Shown here: positions 1 to 8,184 of the stretch, one piece after another
How the letters are laid out: each line of letters begins with the position of its first letter
Position numbering within the stretch: position 1 is the stretch's first letter
Assembly: GCA_963792705.1 (NCBI GenBank)
Contig: CAWBXD010000004.1
Span: forward strand, 124,001-188,000
DNA: 64,000 nucleotides
Reading direction: 5' to 3'
Source of the DNA: JBBQVS01 sp963792705
GTDB taxonomy: Bacteria; Chloroflexota; Ktedonobacteria; Ktedonobacterales; Ktedonobacteraceae
The notes under the pieces: model-generated
Seen by the model: only the letters and a program-made list of their open reading frames with translations
The model's database searches: none
Told to the model about the DNA's origin: nothing
Translations under genes and position numbers: made by a program

Positions 1-193
1 TCTTATGGGCGGCCTTGCCGAACGCGGTCCCTTGACACACGGCAGTGAGAACGAACTTGAGAACGAAATCGTGGCTGCCGTGACACAAACGAAAGGTCGC
101 AGACTTATCCTGGCGAATGGCTGCTCCATTCCTGATGACACTCCAGAAGAATGGCTGCATACCGCGCGTAGGTTGGTTGACAATTTACAGTAG
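1..193 (+). CDS. Uroporphyrinogen decarboxylase-family protein, C-terminal fragment (5' end outside window)
   Basis: Only the last ~63 codons are present; the frame is open from the window edge, so the first in-frame ATG (position 5) is not a credible start. The tail contains LILANGCSIPDDTP followed by an amphipathic helix, the usual C-terminus of UroD-family barrel proteins (glycine, then CxxPxDTP, then the last helix). This family includes true uroporphyrinogen III decarboxylases and corrinoid-dependent methyltransferase relatives; the fragment cannot separate them. It ends with TAG at 191-193. Family assignment is fairly sure, exact function is not. Confidence 0.65.
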   Translation, partial: LMGGLAERGPLTHGSENELENEIVAAVTQTKGRRLILANGCSIPDDTPEEWLHTARRLVDNLQ

Positions 194-266
194 GGTGGAG
201 TAAGAAATAATGCATCATGCGGAGGTATACTCAGTCTGCATGGTGCATTTCGCGTCTTTGCATGGG

Positions 267-360
267 CTACTTAATCACGTCATTGTAGATATCGACCAGT
301 GTTTTTGTAGCTTCCGCATCTCCAATAAGCGGTCGAAGTTCTTCGGCGAGTCCATTCAAA
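267..360 (-). pseudogene. Possible 3' remnant of a decayed gene
   Basis: The minus strand reads about 30 codons containing GLAEELRPLIGDAEATKTL and ending at a stop (267-269), immediately preceded upstream by an in-frame TGA. The residue composition looks like a real helical C-terminus, whereas the surrounding frames do not. The parent family was not recognised. It may be chance. Confidence 0.22.
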
Positions 361-518
361 CTTCAGTACCATGCATCAAAGGAATGTCCTTCCTCACAAG
401 ACACAAGAAAAGCATTATATGTTTGACACATTCCCTCTTTTTCTCTCCAGTTTCGTTCCTAATACAGGATACGGTATGAGAGCGGCTATTGCAAGTAAGT
501 GTTTACCCTGAAAAGCAG

Positions 519-637
519 GGCTTTCCAATTCTAATAAAAAGAACAGCGAACCGAGAGGTGGTGAAAAAGAAGAGATTTTCTATAGAATACAAAAAATTCA
601 AACTACTACAAGAAAATCTCTCATATGAACTCTACAA
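519..637. repeat. 119-bp dispersed repeat, copy 1
   Basis: Begins GGCTTTCCAATTCTAATAAA and ends ACTCTACAA. A second copy of the same length in the same orientation lies at 7729-7847 (about 80% identical by eye). Each copy carries a potential stem: here GAGATTTTCT pairs with AGAAAATCTC about 30 bases later. Small compensating indels keep the lengths equal. An ORF passes through copy 1 but copy 2 has an in-frame stop, so the repeat is not a conserved protein segment. Confidence 0.7.
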
Positions 638-961
638 GTTGTTCTCAAAGACACTATCGACGACCAATGAAGAAAGCCTTCCGTCGGTCTCGGGCAGGAA
701 GCACGTTATTGGCCCTCAAATCGTCCATTCTTCCGGTCGTTCCACTTTTCTAGACAATGGTGCGAACTGAGTAGCCAAATATAACTATTCTTCTCCTTTT
801 CTTCTACGCGATAAGCATCTACCTGTTACACTAGATCGTGAATTACGAACATCTCTTTATATAGGAAGAGAAAGGTATTGTGCAGTGCCCCAGTTTTGAT
901 ACAACACGATCTTCTTTTATGAAATAGACGAGGTGTGGCTACAACGAGCACGGAGGAAACT

Positions 962-2479
962 ATGTCAACAACTGAAATTCAGCCTGAGAAACAGGAGCAT
1001 ATGGAAGATCGTCCCCCATTGCTTTCTGAAGAGTACAGTAGGCGTGTACTTGCCCCGGTCATGGACACCAGAGCAATGATTGCGATGTTTATCCTGGTTC
1101 TCTTCTTCATTACGAATGTCCCAACTGCTGTAGCTGGGGGACCGGCTGGCTTGACACTTTGGATTGTCGGGGGATTGTGCTTCTTTGTCCCATGCGGACT
1201 CGCGTCTGGCCAATTAGCACTACTCTATCCAAACGAAGGAGGCATTTACAGTTGGACCTATCACGTCATGGGACGCTCTATGCGCTTTTTCGTCGGTCTT
1301 ATCTCCTGGCTTCCAGGTCCACTGCTCATCGTCGCAACAGGCGACTTATTGGTGGCCTATCTTCAAAGCCTTAATCAGACATGGCTTGGAGAACCTTGGC
1401 AACAGGCCATCGTCCTTATTGGGATCATCGCCTTCTCAGGTGTTCTGTGCTTGCAGCGCACAGCCACATTGCAGAGGATTGTGAGTGGTACTGCTGTCCT
1501 CATAGTATGTGCATCGCTCCTCGTCATTGTGGCTGCAATTGTATGGTTAGGGACCAAGCACTCTTCAGCCACTCTCTTCACCCATCTCCCAGACTGGAAC
1601 CCATTCACAGCCACCAACTTCCCCCTTTTTGGGGTGATTACGCTAGGGTATCTGGGGGTCAACTTGCCACTCAATTTTCTCGGTGAGGTAACAGTTCAGA
1701 ATACCAATGAAAAACGGAGACTGATCACTCGTCATCTCCTTGCGGGGATAGGAATCGTGCTCTTCTTGTACATTGCGGTCACAACTGCTGTATTAGTCGT
1801 GCAGGGGCAAAACGGCGCGAATAATCTTTTCGCAATGGTTTCTACCGTCGATATGACACTAGGAAAGGCATTGGGGGATATTGAGGCCATTCTCATCATG
1901 GCGACGTTCATTGTTGCTACCGCCGTGTATAATATGGTCTTCTCACGTTTTTTGATGGTGGGAGGCTTCGATCAACTCGTGACCAGTGCTCCAGGAAGAC
2001 TTAACCGGAATCGCGCCCCATCTCGCGCCGTGCTTTTTCAGACAAGTAGTGCAATTGTGATTACGGCAGTCTTATTCCTTGCTATTCCATATAGTGGGTA
2101 TTACAAAGGGAAGCCAGCTGATCTCGCCACCATCGACTATTTTATAGCCATTGGAACGGGAACGCTTCTTTGGGCGTTCGCGACGATCTTTTTGTTTGTG
2201 AATGTATTCCTCTTGTTCGCTCGTCAGAGAGCACTTCTTCAGTCACGTCGCATTGTCCCCTTGCCACTTCTCTTAGTGAGCAGTACCTTAGGCTTTCTTA
2301 CAGGCATTGTTGCCATCGTTGATACACTTTTCAATTCCTACAATCCCCCACTTATCGCAAATGGGACGTGGACGCTGTTCGTCGGCGGATTTACGGTCAT
2401 CTTGATTGTATTGGCTGCAGTCTCCTCGGTCCTTGCTAGTGGAGAATTGATCTGGGAAGTCGACCAAACGTTACAATAA
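962..2479 (+). CDS. APC-superfamily amino acid/amine permease
   Basis: A 505-aa integral membrane protein with about 12 hydrophobic segments from residue ~35 onward and a short charged N-terminus. The segment LLYPNEGGIYSWTYHVMG is the family signature around TM3 (P-x-x-GG-x-Y-x-W), as in amino acid-polyamine-organocation transporters, so it most likely imports an amino acid or amine by cation symport or antiport. The start is set at ATG 962 because GGAGGA (952-957) sits 5 nt upstream; an in-frame GTG at 935 lacks a site. It is the first of two unrelated-looking APC permeases flanking a hydrolase gene and followed by an amine oxidase, which suggests amine uptake. The substrate cannot be read from sequence. 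Confidence 0.85.
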   Translation: MSTTEIQPEKQEHMEDRPPLLSEEYSRRVLAPVMDTRAMIAMFILVLFFITNVPTAVAGGPAGLTLWIVGGLCFFVPCGLASGQLALLYPNEGGIYSWTYHVMGRSMRFFVGLISWLPGPLLIVATGDLLVAYLQSLNQTWLGEPWQQAIVLIGIIAFSGVLCLQRTATLQRIVSGTAVLIVCASLLVIVAAIVWLGTKHSSATLFTHLPDWNPFTATNFPLFGVITLGYLGVNLPLNFLGEVTVQNTNEKRRLITRHLLAGIGIVLFLYIAVTTAVLVVQGQNGANNLFAMVSTVDMTLGKALGDIEAILIMATFIVATAVYNMVFSRFLMVGGFDQLVTSAPGRLNRNRAPSRAVLFQTSSAIVITAVLFLAIPYSGYYKGKPADLATIDYFIAIGTGTLLWAFATIFLFVNVFLLFARQRALLQSRRIVPLPLLLVSSTLGFLTGIVAIVDTLFNSYNPPLIANGTWTLFVGGFTVILIVLAAVSSVLASGELIWEVDQTLQ

Positions 2480-2689
2480 GAACTTCTCACTGTGCTTCCG
2501 TTTGAATGTCTGCACCATTCCTCTTTTGTTCGTGAGAGATACAAGGAGAGGGTGGTGCAGGGAGAAGGCATAGACACGCGATTCCTGCAGGTGCAACAAG
2601 TGGCAAGGACCCCTTCGAGTACCTTTCATTTCTTCCTTGACCTCAAGGGAAAGAAGCACCTAGACAAACAGAAGTAAATCGTGTCAGTC

Positions 2690-3580
2690 TCACCTGGACG
2701 TTGCTTCAACACGTTCGAGAAAGGTACGTATGGTCGAGAGGTACAATTCTCGCTCTTCGACGTGAGCCATATGAGAACTCTGCTCAAAGAGTACCCACTC
2801 GGAACCAGCAATGCCTTGGTGCAGGACTTCATTTTGCAACGGAGTTGACTCGTCATAACGCCCTGACGTGATCAACGTGGGAATGTGAATTTCCGCGAGC
2901 CGGTCTGTACGATCCCACTCTTTGATGGTCCCAATCACATGAAACTCGCTTGGCCCATTCATAGTATAGTACACTTGGCCGACTTGATTCATCGCATGCT
3001 GGACGTGCTCCGGTATTGGCTTGGTGCGAATGACGTGACGGTCATAAAACACGGAGGTAGCCTGTTGGTACTCGGGATCGTCGGTCGTCCCCGCTTGCTC
3101 ATGATGCAGCAGCGTTGCCTGCACGTCCGGTGGGAGTGCTGCACGTAGGCGATTGGCCTCAGAGACCCACAGAGGGATGCTCGAAGTACTCGAGGCAAGG
3201 AGCAGGCTCGCTAACCCTTCGGGTTGACCAAGGGCGTACTCCAGCGCGAACAATCCACCGAAGCTCTGGCCCCACAGATGAACTTGTTGCAGACCCAACG
3301 CACGGCGAACAGTGCCTATTTCCTCAACGGAACGTTCTATAGTCCACATCGACGGGTCGTTGGGTTGGTCGGAGCGTCCACAGCCGAGTTGGTCGTAGAA
3401 GATGATGCGTCTGTTCTCGGATGCCAATGCCTCCATGTCTGTGATGTAGTTATGAGGAACTCCAGGTCCTCCATGCAAGGTGAGGAGTGGAATGTTCTCG
3501 TGATCTGCACCTCCACCAACGATGCGATACCAGACACGGTAGCCGCCTCCTACAGGAATAAAGCCTTCTTGTTCGTGCAT
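2690..3580 (-). CDS. Proline iminopeptidase-like alpha/beta hydrolase (peptidase family S33)
   Basis: A 296-aa protein, typical for the prolyl aminopeptidase branch of the alpha/beta hydrolases. Visible are the oxyanion motif HGGPG (36-40), the nucleophile elbow GQSFGG (Ser106), the acid in SGRYDESTP (Asp243) and the His in QSSHMAHVEE (His270), i.e. a complete catalytic triad with the usual cap domain between. No signal peptide, so cytoplasmic. The start at 3580 (MHEQEGF) has AAGGAG upstream; the frame extends 27 codons further but that part does not look like family sequence. It probably removes N-terminal proline or similar residues from small peptides; some members act on other amides or esters. 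It lies antisense between two permease genes. Confidence 0.85.
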   Translation of the reverse strand: MHEQEGFIPVGGGYRVWYRIVGGGADHENIPLLTLHGGPGVPHNYITDMEALASENRRIIFYDQLGCGRSDQPNDPSMWTIERSVEEIGTVRRALGLQQVHLWGQSFGGLFALEYALGQPEGLASLLLASSTSSIPLWVSEANRLRAALPPDVQATLLHHEQAGTTDDPEYQQATSVFYDRHVIRTKPIPEHVQHAMNQVGQVYYTMNGPSEFHVIGTIKEWDRTDRLAEIHIPTLITSGRYDESTPLQNEVLHQGIAGSEWVLFEQSSHMAHVEERELYLSTIRTFLERVEATSR

Positions 3581-3839
3581 CTGTTTTCTAGCTCCTTCTG
3601 ACTGGACTACTTTTCTCGTTACGAAGAGATTCCATGGGCGAGTAGTTCGCCACCCAAGCATATCATACCATCGAGAGAGGTCCTAAACTGCTTGTGTAAA
3701 GCACCTTTTTATAATACTATGTGGTGAAGACGCTCTTCAAGCTTTACCCAAAGCTTTTTAGCGTCTGTTTGGAGAGAAAAACTGTGTAGTATGTTTTGGA
3801 AAGCACTGCTTTCTGAGCATAACCAACAAAGGAGTACCA

Positions 3840-5357
3840 ATGACGATTGACGTAACCCCATCACCCAATCAACCATCAAATCTGCGTGCAAATGCAATTG
3901 GCCTGCCTGGAGTGCTCTTTCAGTCAATTACGACTATGGCCCCGGCTGGAGCCGTTGCCTTCAGCTTAGGCGCTGCTATTCCCTTTACAGGTGCTGCATT
4001 GCCCTTGGCGGTCCTTCTCGCGCTGATCGTCTGTGTATTGATCGCGATCAATATCGGGTCGATGGCAAAATATTTACCCTCCGCGGGCGGCTACTTTACG
4101 TATGTGAGTCGCGGCCTTGGTCCACATGTTGGTTGGTTAGCCGGCTGGTTGTTTATGTTTACCTACATTTTGTTCGTCCCACTGACGCTGCTCGTGTTGG
4201 GGCCCGTCACCGACTCCTTTCTGAGCAGTACCTTTCACCTCTCATTCGGGCCAAATGGGTGGATTATTTACGCACTCATCTTTGCCGTCATCGCCTTCTT
4301 CTTGACCTTCTTCGGCGTCAAGCTTTCGGCAGATGTAGGCATCGTGCTGGGACTCATCGAGATTCTCGTCTTTGCCGTCCTCGCGATCTCTCTCATTGTC
4401 AGTGCTGGTCATGGAAATACGCTCGCCACGCTCAATCCCGCATCTAGCCAGCAACCTGGACTGGGTGGATGGCAAGGCGTGCTCTTTGGGGTGATTTTCG
4501 CTTTCCTCGCCTTTAGCGGCTTCGAGTCTGGTGCTATTTTGGGGGAAGAGTCGAAAAATCCCCGTCGCATCGTGCCGCGCGCCATTCTGCTCGCGACGAT
4601 CTGCATCGGACTCTTTTTGGTCTTCTGTAGCTATGCTGGCGTCGTAGGCTGGGGGGCCAACAAAATCACCACCTACCCCAACGACCCGAACCCCTGGGGG
4701 ACACTGGCGGCCCATGTCTGGGGACCGGCCGCATTCATCGTCATTTTGACCATACTCAATAGTGCCTTGGGCAACGCAAATGCGGCAATAAACGCAGGAG
4801 CACGAACGCTCTTTGCTATGGGTCGCATCAATGCCCTGCCAGGAGTCCTGGGAAGGACAAATCGCTACCGTGCCCCTGGCCTTGCGATCATTCTTGTCCT
4901 GGTCGTGGGGACGCTCATCACGCTCTGGTTCGGCCTCGTGTATGGGCCGACCACTGCTTTTGCGTTCACAGGAGCACTCCTCACAGTTCCTTTACTTCTT
5001 GTATATATAGCGACTTGTTTGTCAGTGCCCTTTTTCTACCTACGTGAGCATCGCGATGAGTTCAGTACTGCACGACACGTGATTCTTCCTGCGGTCCCTA
5101 TTATCCTTCTCCTAATTGTCATCTACTTTCAGTTCGTCCCGCTGCCTCCGGCACCGTTCAATCTAGTTGGACCAATTAACGCCGTCTGGCTCGTACTGGG
5201 AATCATCGTCGTGGTAGTGCTTGGGAGACGCGCCCCACAGGTACTCGCTCAGGGCAATACGCTCTTCACTGAAGGAAACGAAGGGTTCGTGCGCGATGAA
5301 GCAGCAGTGCATGAAGTGGTCCCAAAAGAGGAGGGACCGAAAGAACGGCTGGTGTGA
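3840..5357 (+). CDS. APC-superfamily amino acid permease
   Basis: A 505-aa polytopic membrane protein with about 12 hydrophobic segments. Family signatures are PSAGGYFTYVSRGLG near residue 80 and FSGFESGAILGEESKNPRR near 230, the conserved substrate-path and loop motifs of APC permeases. The C-terminal 40 residues are charged and probably cytoplasmic. ATG 3840 is preceded by AAAGGAG at the right distance. It differs clearly from the permease at 962-2479. It converges on the copper amine oxidase gene, with a strong hairpin between them. A role in importing an amine or amino acid used by that oxidase is inferred from position only. Confidence 0.87.
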   Translation: MTIDVTPSPNQPSNLRANAIGLPGVLFQSITTMAPAGAVAFSLGAAIPFTGAALPLAVLLALIVCVLIAINIGSMAKYLPSAGGYFTYVSRGLGPHVGWLAGWLFMFTYILFVPLTLLVLGPVTDSFLSSTFHLSFGPNGWIIYALIFAVIAFFLTFFGVKLSADVGIVLGLIEILVFAVLAISLIVSAGHGNTLATLNPASSQQPGLGGWQGVLFGVIFAFLAFSGFESGAILGEESKNPRRIVPRAILLATICIGLFLVFCSYAGVVGWGANKITTYPNDPNPWGTLAAHVWGPAAFIVILTILNSALGNANAAINAGARTLFAMGRINALPGVLGRTNRYRAPGLAIILVLVVGTLITLWFGLVYGPTTAFAFTGALLTVPLLLVYIATCLSVPFFYLREHRDEFSTARHVILPAVPIILLLIVIYFQFVPLPPAPFNLVGPINAVWLVLGIIVVVVLGRRAPQVLAQGNTLFTEGNEGFVRDEAAVHEVVPKEEGPKERLV

Positions 5358-5402
5358 AGTGAGCAGTTCAGCCCTCGTCTTTCTCGAGGGGCTGCAACAA
5401 AT

Positions 5403-5446
5403 AAGAGCCGTAGAACCAATTGTATGGTTCTACGGCTCTTGTTTTT
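5403..5446. terminator. Hairpin terminator between convergent permease and amine oxidase genes
   Basis: A perfect 16-bp stem (AAGAGCCGTAGAACCA, 5403-5418, with its complement 5425-5440) and a 6-nt loop are followed by GTTTTT on the plus strand. It lies between the stops of two converging genes, so it can serve the permease and, less well, the oxidase. Confidence 0.85.
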
Positions 5447-5476
5447 CTCAGACAGTCTCATGGAATGGTGCTGCTC

Positions 5477-7444
5477 TCATTCCATAGGGTGATCACAATG
5501 ATCGGAAGGAGCTACATCGAGACCAGGATTGCCGACGAAGAAACCAGAAGGCTTCAGCATAAAGCCAAGCATGTCCACAGGCATCACAGGCCAATCTTCA
5601 GAGCGAACAACATGATTAGACCCAAACGTGTACCATACGACCAGATCGCTGTTCGCAAGCGGACGGTTGTGCTGTACATACTGTGGAAGGCCATCGCCCC
5701 CCTGTTGCTGGTTTGGATACTCTCCCGCTGCATACCGTTCGTTTGGATCGTAGGCCGTTGCCCAAAAATGATTGCGAATGAAACCACCGCGATTCCACTG
5801 ATATGATCCCTCGTGTGAGAAGGGGAAGATATTTGCCCCAGGAACCAGCTTATAGGCGACCGACTGCCCTAACGCATTTTGTATATCAGGATTGACGATC
5901 TTCCAGTACCGCGCCGTTCGAGGCTCAATCGTTCGCTGCGCCTCCGCCTCGGTCGCAAGAACTGTTTCGCGTGCAACCCATGCATTCCCCCACGGATTCT
6001 CTGGCCCTAGTGGAAGCGGTTCGCAGTTCACTTCCACGGCTGAATTCTTTGGCCCATCCACCATCATATCAAGCCTAACATTGAAGTAGTGTTGATGGTT
6101 CGGGCCATAGAGACCAGGAGCAACAAGTGTTCCTGAGATTGGCTTTTCGCCAGGAGTAATAGCCGCAGGAGCGATGATACCCGTCAGTTTTATTTCGTAT
6201 TGAATGCTTCCATCCTGGTAAAGGTACCAGTAAAATCCATACTCGTAGTTGCCGACCGTCGAGATCGAGGAAATCACAAGCCGCCGCGACCGACGCACCT
6301 CTGCCCGCGTTGAGCCGTCTTCGTTATACTCTAGGTGCTTCCAGAGAAGGCTAAAGTCTTCCTCATGCATACAAATGGCGTTTTTGAGTGTCGCTGCTTG
6401 CCCTTCGGCATCGTTGACGACGGCATCGAAATAATGAATCTCACCCAGACAATCGCACCCAAGTTCCAGACTGTTGGCCAAGACACCAATCCCGACTTCA
6501 CCTGCGTCGAACACGTTTTTAAAGTTATGGGTTGGTGACGCATCTCCGTAGGGGACGTACATCTCTGAGAGTGCAGCGCGATAGAGAATAGGCCGCCATC
6601 GTTGCTGGTCGAAATACTCCACCAAATGCAGCACTAATCCCTCACGTGGCGTGAATCCCACCCGAAAACGCCATTTTTGCCATGTCACTTGATGGCCTTC
6701 GACGACAAAACTGACGCCATCGGGTTGCGTGATCGAAATCGTCTTCAGGTCGGTACGCATCCCTTGTGGAAACGAGGGAATATTTTCTGGATCAGTAATG
6801 CCTGTCACAGTATAATTGCCTGGATGCTTAGGGACTGGGACAACACCATGGTCTTCGATCTGGACAACCGTCTCGCTATCGAGTTCGACGGTGACGATCA
6901 GTCCTTCTATAGGTCGTGCATAATAGTTGTCCTCTGGGCCTTTACTGACAGTTGCCTGCATACGAATGAGACGACCTTGCACTGCACCGTCCTCTGGACT
7001 TCGATTACCCGCCGTCCAAGGAAATAACACAACTGTTTCGATGTCGGTAATTCCACGTTTGGCAAGAGCTACTAGGAAGCGGGAGTCCTTCTTTGCAACT
7101 TCCATAGCAGTGAACACTTCGGGATAGGTGAGTGCGGGCTGTACGTCGTTCCTTTCACGCCACGAGACGACCTTTTCCTCTGTTAATGAGACGATTGCCT
7201 CAATCGTTAGACGACGTTCGTGATCACGCATAACGACAGAGACATCACGAGTGAATGCTTGACCCGTCTGATAATTCAATACACTCTCTTTCGATGGCTC
7301 TAATAGGCTGTAAGCCATGATACGCATCTTAGAGGTAATGCGACCAAAAGACGCGAGAAGAGTCGTGGTCTGACTCACCTCTACCTCAGTGAGAGGGTCG
7401 AGAGGATGTCCCTGTTGAATGGTGTTCTTGGTAGTAATCGTCAT
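5477..7444 (-). CDS. Copper amine oxidase (primary-amine oxidase, topaquinone enzyme)
   Basis: A 655-aa protein of the usual length for bacterial copper amine oxidases, which convert primary amines plus O2 to aldehyde, ammonia and H2O2. All key positions are visible: the cofactor motif TVGNYE with Tyr400 as topaquinone precursor, the HxH copper ligands His450/His452, the third ligand His611 in GSNHVVRSEDWPVMPVD, and the catalytic base Asp313 in VFDAGEVG. SLELGCDCLGEIHYFD (325-340) is another family hallmark. No signal peptide is seen, so it is probably cytoplasmic, as in Arthrobacter-type enzymes. The nearby APC permeases fit import of an amine growth substrate; phenylethylamine, tyramine and histamine types cannot be told apart here. 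Confidence 0.95.
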   Translation of the reverse strand: MTITTKNTIQQGHPLDPLTEVEVSQTTTLLASFGRITSKMRIMAYSLLEPSKESVLNYQTGQAFTRDVSVVMRDHERRLTIEAIVSLTEEKVVSWRERNDVQPALTYPEVFTAMEVAKKDSRFLVALAKRGITDIETVVLFPWTAGNRSPEDGAVQGRLIRMQATVSKGPEDNYYARPIEGLIVTVELDSETVVQIEDHGVVPVPKHPGNYTVTGITDPENIPSFPQGMRTDLKTISITQPDGVSFVVEGHQVTWQKWRFRVGFTPREGLVLHLVEYFDQQRWRPILYRAALSEMYVPYGDASPTHNFKNVFDAGEVGIGVLANSLELGCDCLGEIHYFDAVVNDAEGQAATLKNAICMHEEDFSLLWKHLEYNEDGSTRAEVRRSRRLVISSISTVGNYEYGFYWYLYQDGSIQYEIKLTGIIAPAAITPGEKPISGTLVAPGLYGPNHQHYFNVRLDMMVDGPKNSAVEVNCEPLPLGPENPWGNAWVARETVLATEAEAQRTIEPRTARYWKIVNPDIQNALGQSVAYKLVPGANIFPFSHEGSYQWNRGGFIRNHFWATAYDPNERYAAGEYPNQQQGGDGLPQYVQHNRPLANSDLVVWYTFGSNHVVRSEDWPVMPVDMLGFMLKPSGFFVGNPGLDVAPSDHCDHPME

Positions 7445-7728
7445 AAATAGTCTACTTTCCTTATCTCTTTACTTCTGGCCCACTTGAGAACGAGAATATA
7501 TCCTTCTTTTCACTACAGTCGAAGACGTATTGCATCGGAAGCTTCTTGATGGAGGAAAGAATTTGTGTTCCATCGCGAAGAATGGGTAATGTGACAAAAA
7601 AGCACCTTCTTTAAAGACTTGAAAGAGCTAGTAGAAAGGAAAAGAGTTGTATTCTTGTACCGTTCGACCTGCTTATACAAGATACTAAACTATATACAGG
7701 GTTGTCAATAGAAGCAGAAGTGTACCAA

Positions 7729-7847
7729 GGCTTTCCAATTCTAATAAACTGAACAGCATTCTAAGAGGAGGTGAAAAGAAGAAATTTTCTTGTAGAATAC
7801 AAAAATTTCAACGCCTGACAAGGAAATCTCTCGCATGGACTCTACAA
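7729..7847. repeat. 119-bp dispersed repeat, copy 2
   Basis: Same orientation and length as 519-637, starting GGCTTTCCAATTCTAATAAA and ending ACTCTACAA. The internal stem is partly kept (GAAATTTTCTTGT against ACAAGGAAATCTC). It sits between the start of the amine oxidase gene (the 7445-7728 stretch holds no other feature) and the broken NUDIX gene. Confidence 0.7.
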
Positions 7848-7862
7848 TATTGCACATGCCCA

Positions 7863-8174
7863 CAGGGAGAGTGGTTAAGGAAGAACACCGCCCACCTTGA
7901 CACAACAACTCTAGTTGAAGAGAGTTCCAACACCTTCTATATGATATTATATGACCCTCAACATGTCATTGCATTTTCCGATGGAGAGATACGTCAGCAA
8001 TTTTCTATTTGTTTCTGTTGTACTTTTCTTGCTGGAGAAATACAGGTAAGTAAAGAGTCGTATGAGGTTGCCTTCTTTTCTCCTGCAGAAATCGAACGTT
8101 TGCAGATGCATCCTTCCATTCGTTTGCGTATTCAACACTACTTAGAACACCACTCACAACCAGTCATTGCCTAG
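7863..8174 (+). pseudogene. NUDIX hydrolase, C-terminal remnant
   Basis: The open frame contains DPQHVIAFSDGEIRQQFSIC and later YEVAFFSPAEIERLQMHPS, which match the C-terminal half of NUDIX hydrolases of the DPQHV...SDGEVRQQFS type. The NUDIX box (GX5EX7REUXEEXGU) and everything before it are missing: the frame runs upstream into the 119-bp repeat, with only a short unfamiliar segment between. The only ATG (7941) would give a 77-aa protein without catalytic residues. It is best read as a 5'-truncated gene, possibly cut when the repeat or the amine block arrived. Confidence 0.65.
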
Positions 8175-8184
8175 TATTAGGCTA

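Larger units (their letters stand above)
194..961. other. 768-bp gene-poor gap before the first permease
   Basis: Two ORFs of about 90 codons cross this stretch but have no ribosome binding site, no family resemblance and no coding-like composition, so they are not called. The gap holds a short coding-like remnant on the minus strand (267-360) and copy 1 of a 119-bp repeat (519-637). The rest shows no recognisable gene or RNA. The promoter of the following permease probably lies in its last ~150 bases, but no convincing hexamer pair was found. Confidence 0.5.

Noticed and set aside
210..770. Two ORFs of 89 and 93 codons upstream of the first permease
   Set aside because: No ribosome binding sites, low-complexity non-family sequence, and the second runs through a repeat whose other copy has an in-frame stop.
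935..961. GTG 935 as start of the first permease
   Set aside because: ATG 962 has GGAGGA at the right distance; the upstream GTG has no site.
4242..4715. 157-codon ORF antisense to the second APC permease
   Set aside because: Shadow of a highly structured coding frame; charged low-complexity sequence with no family signal.
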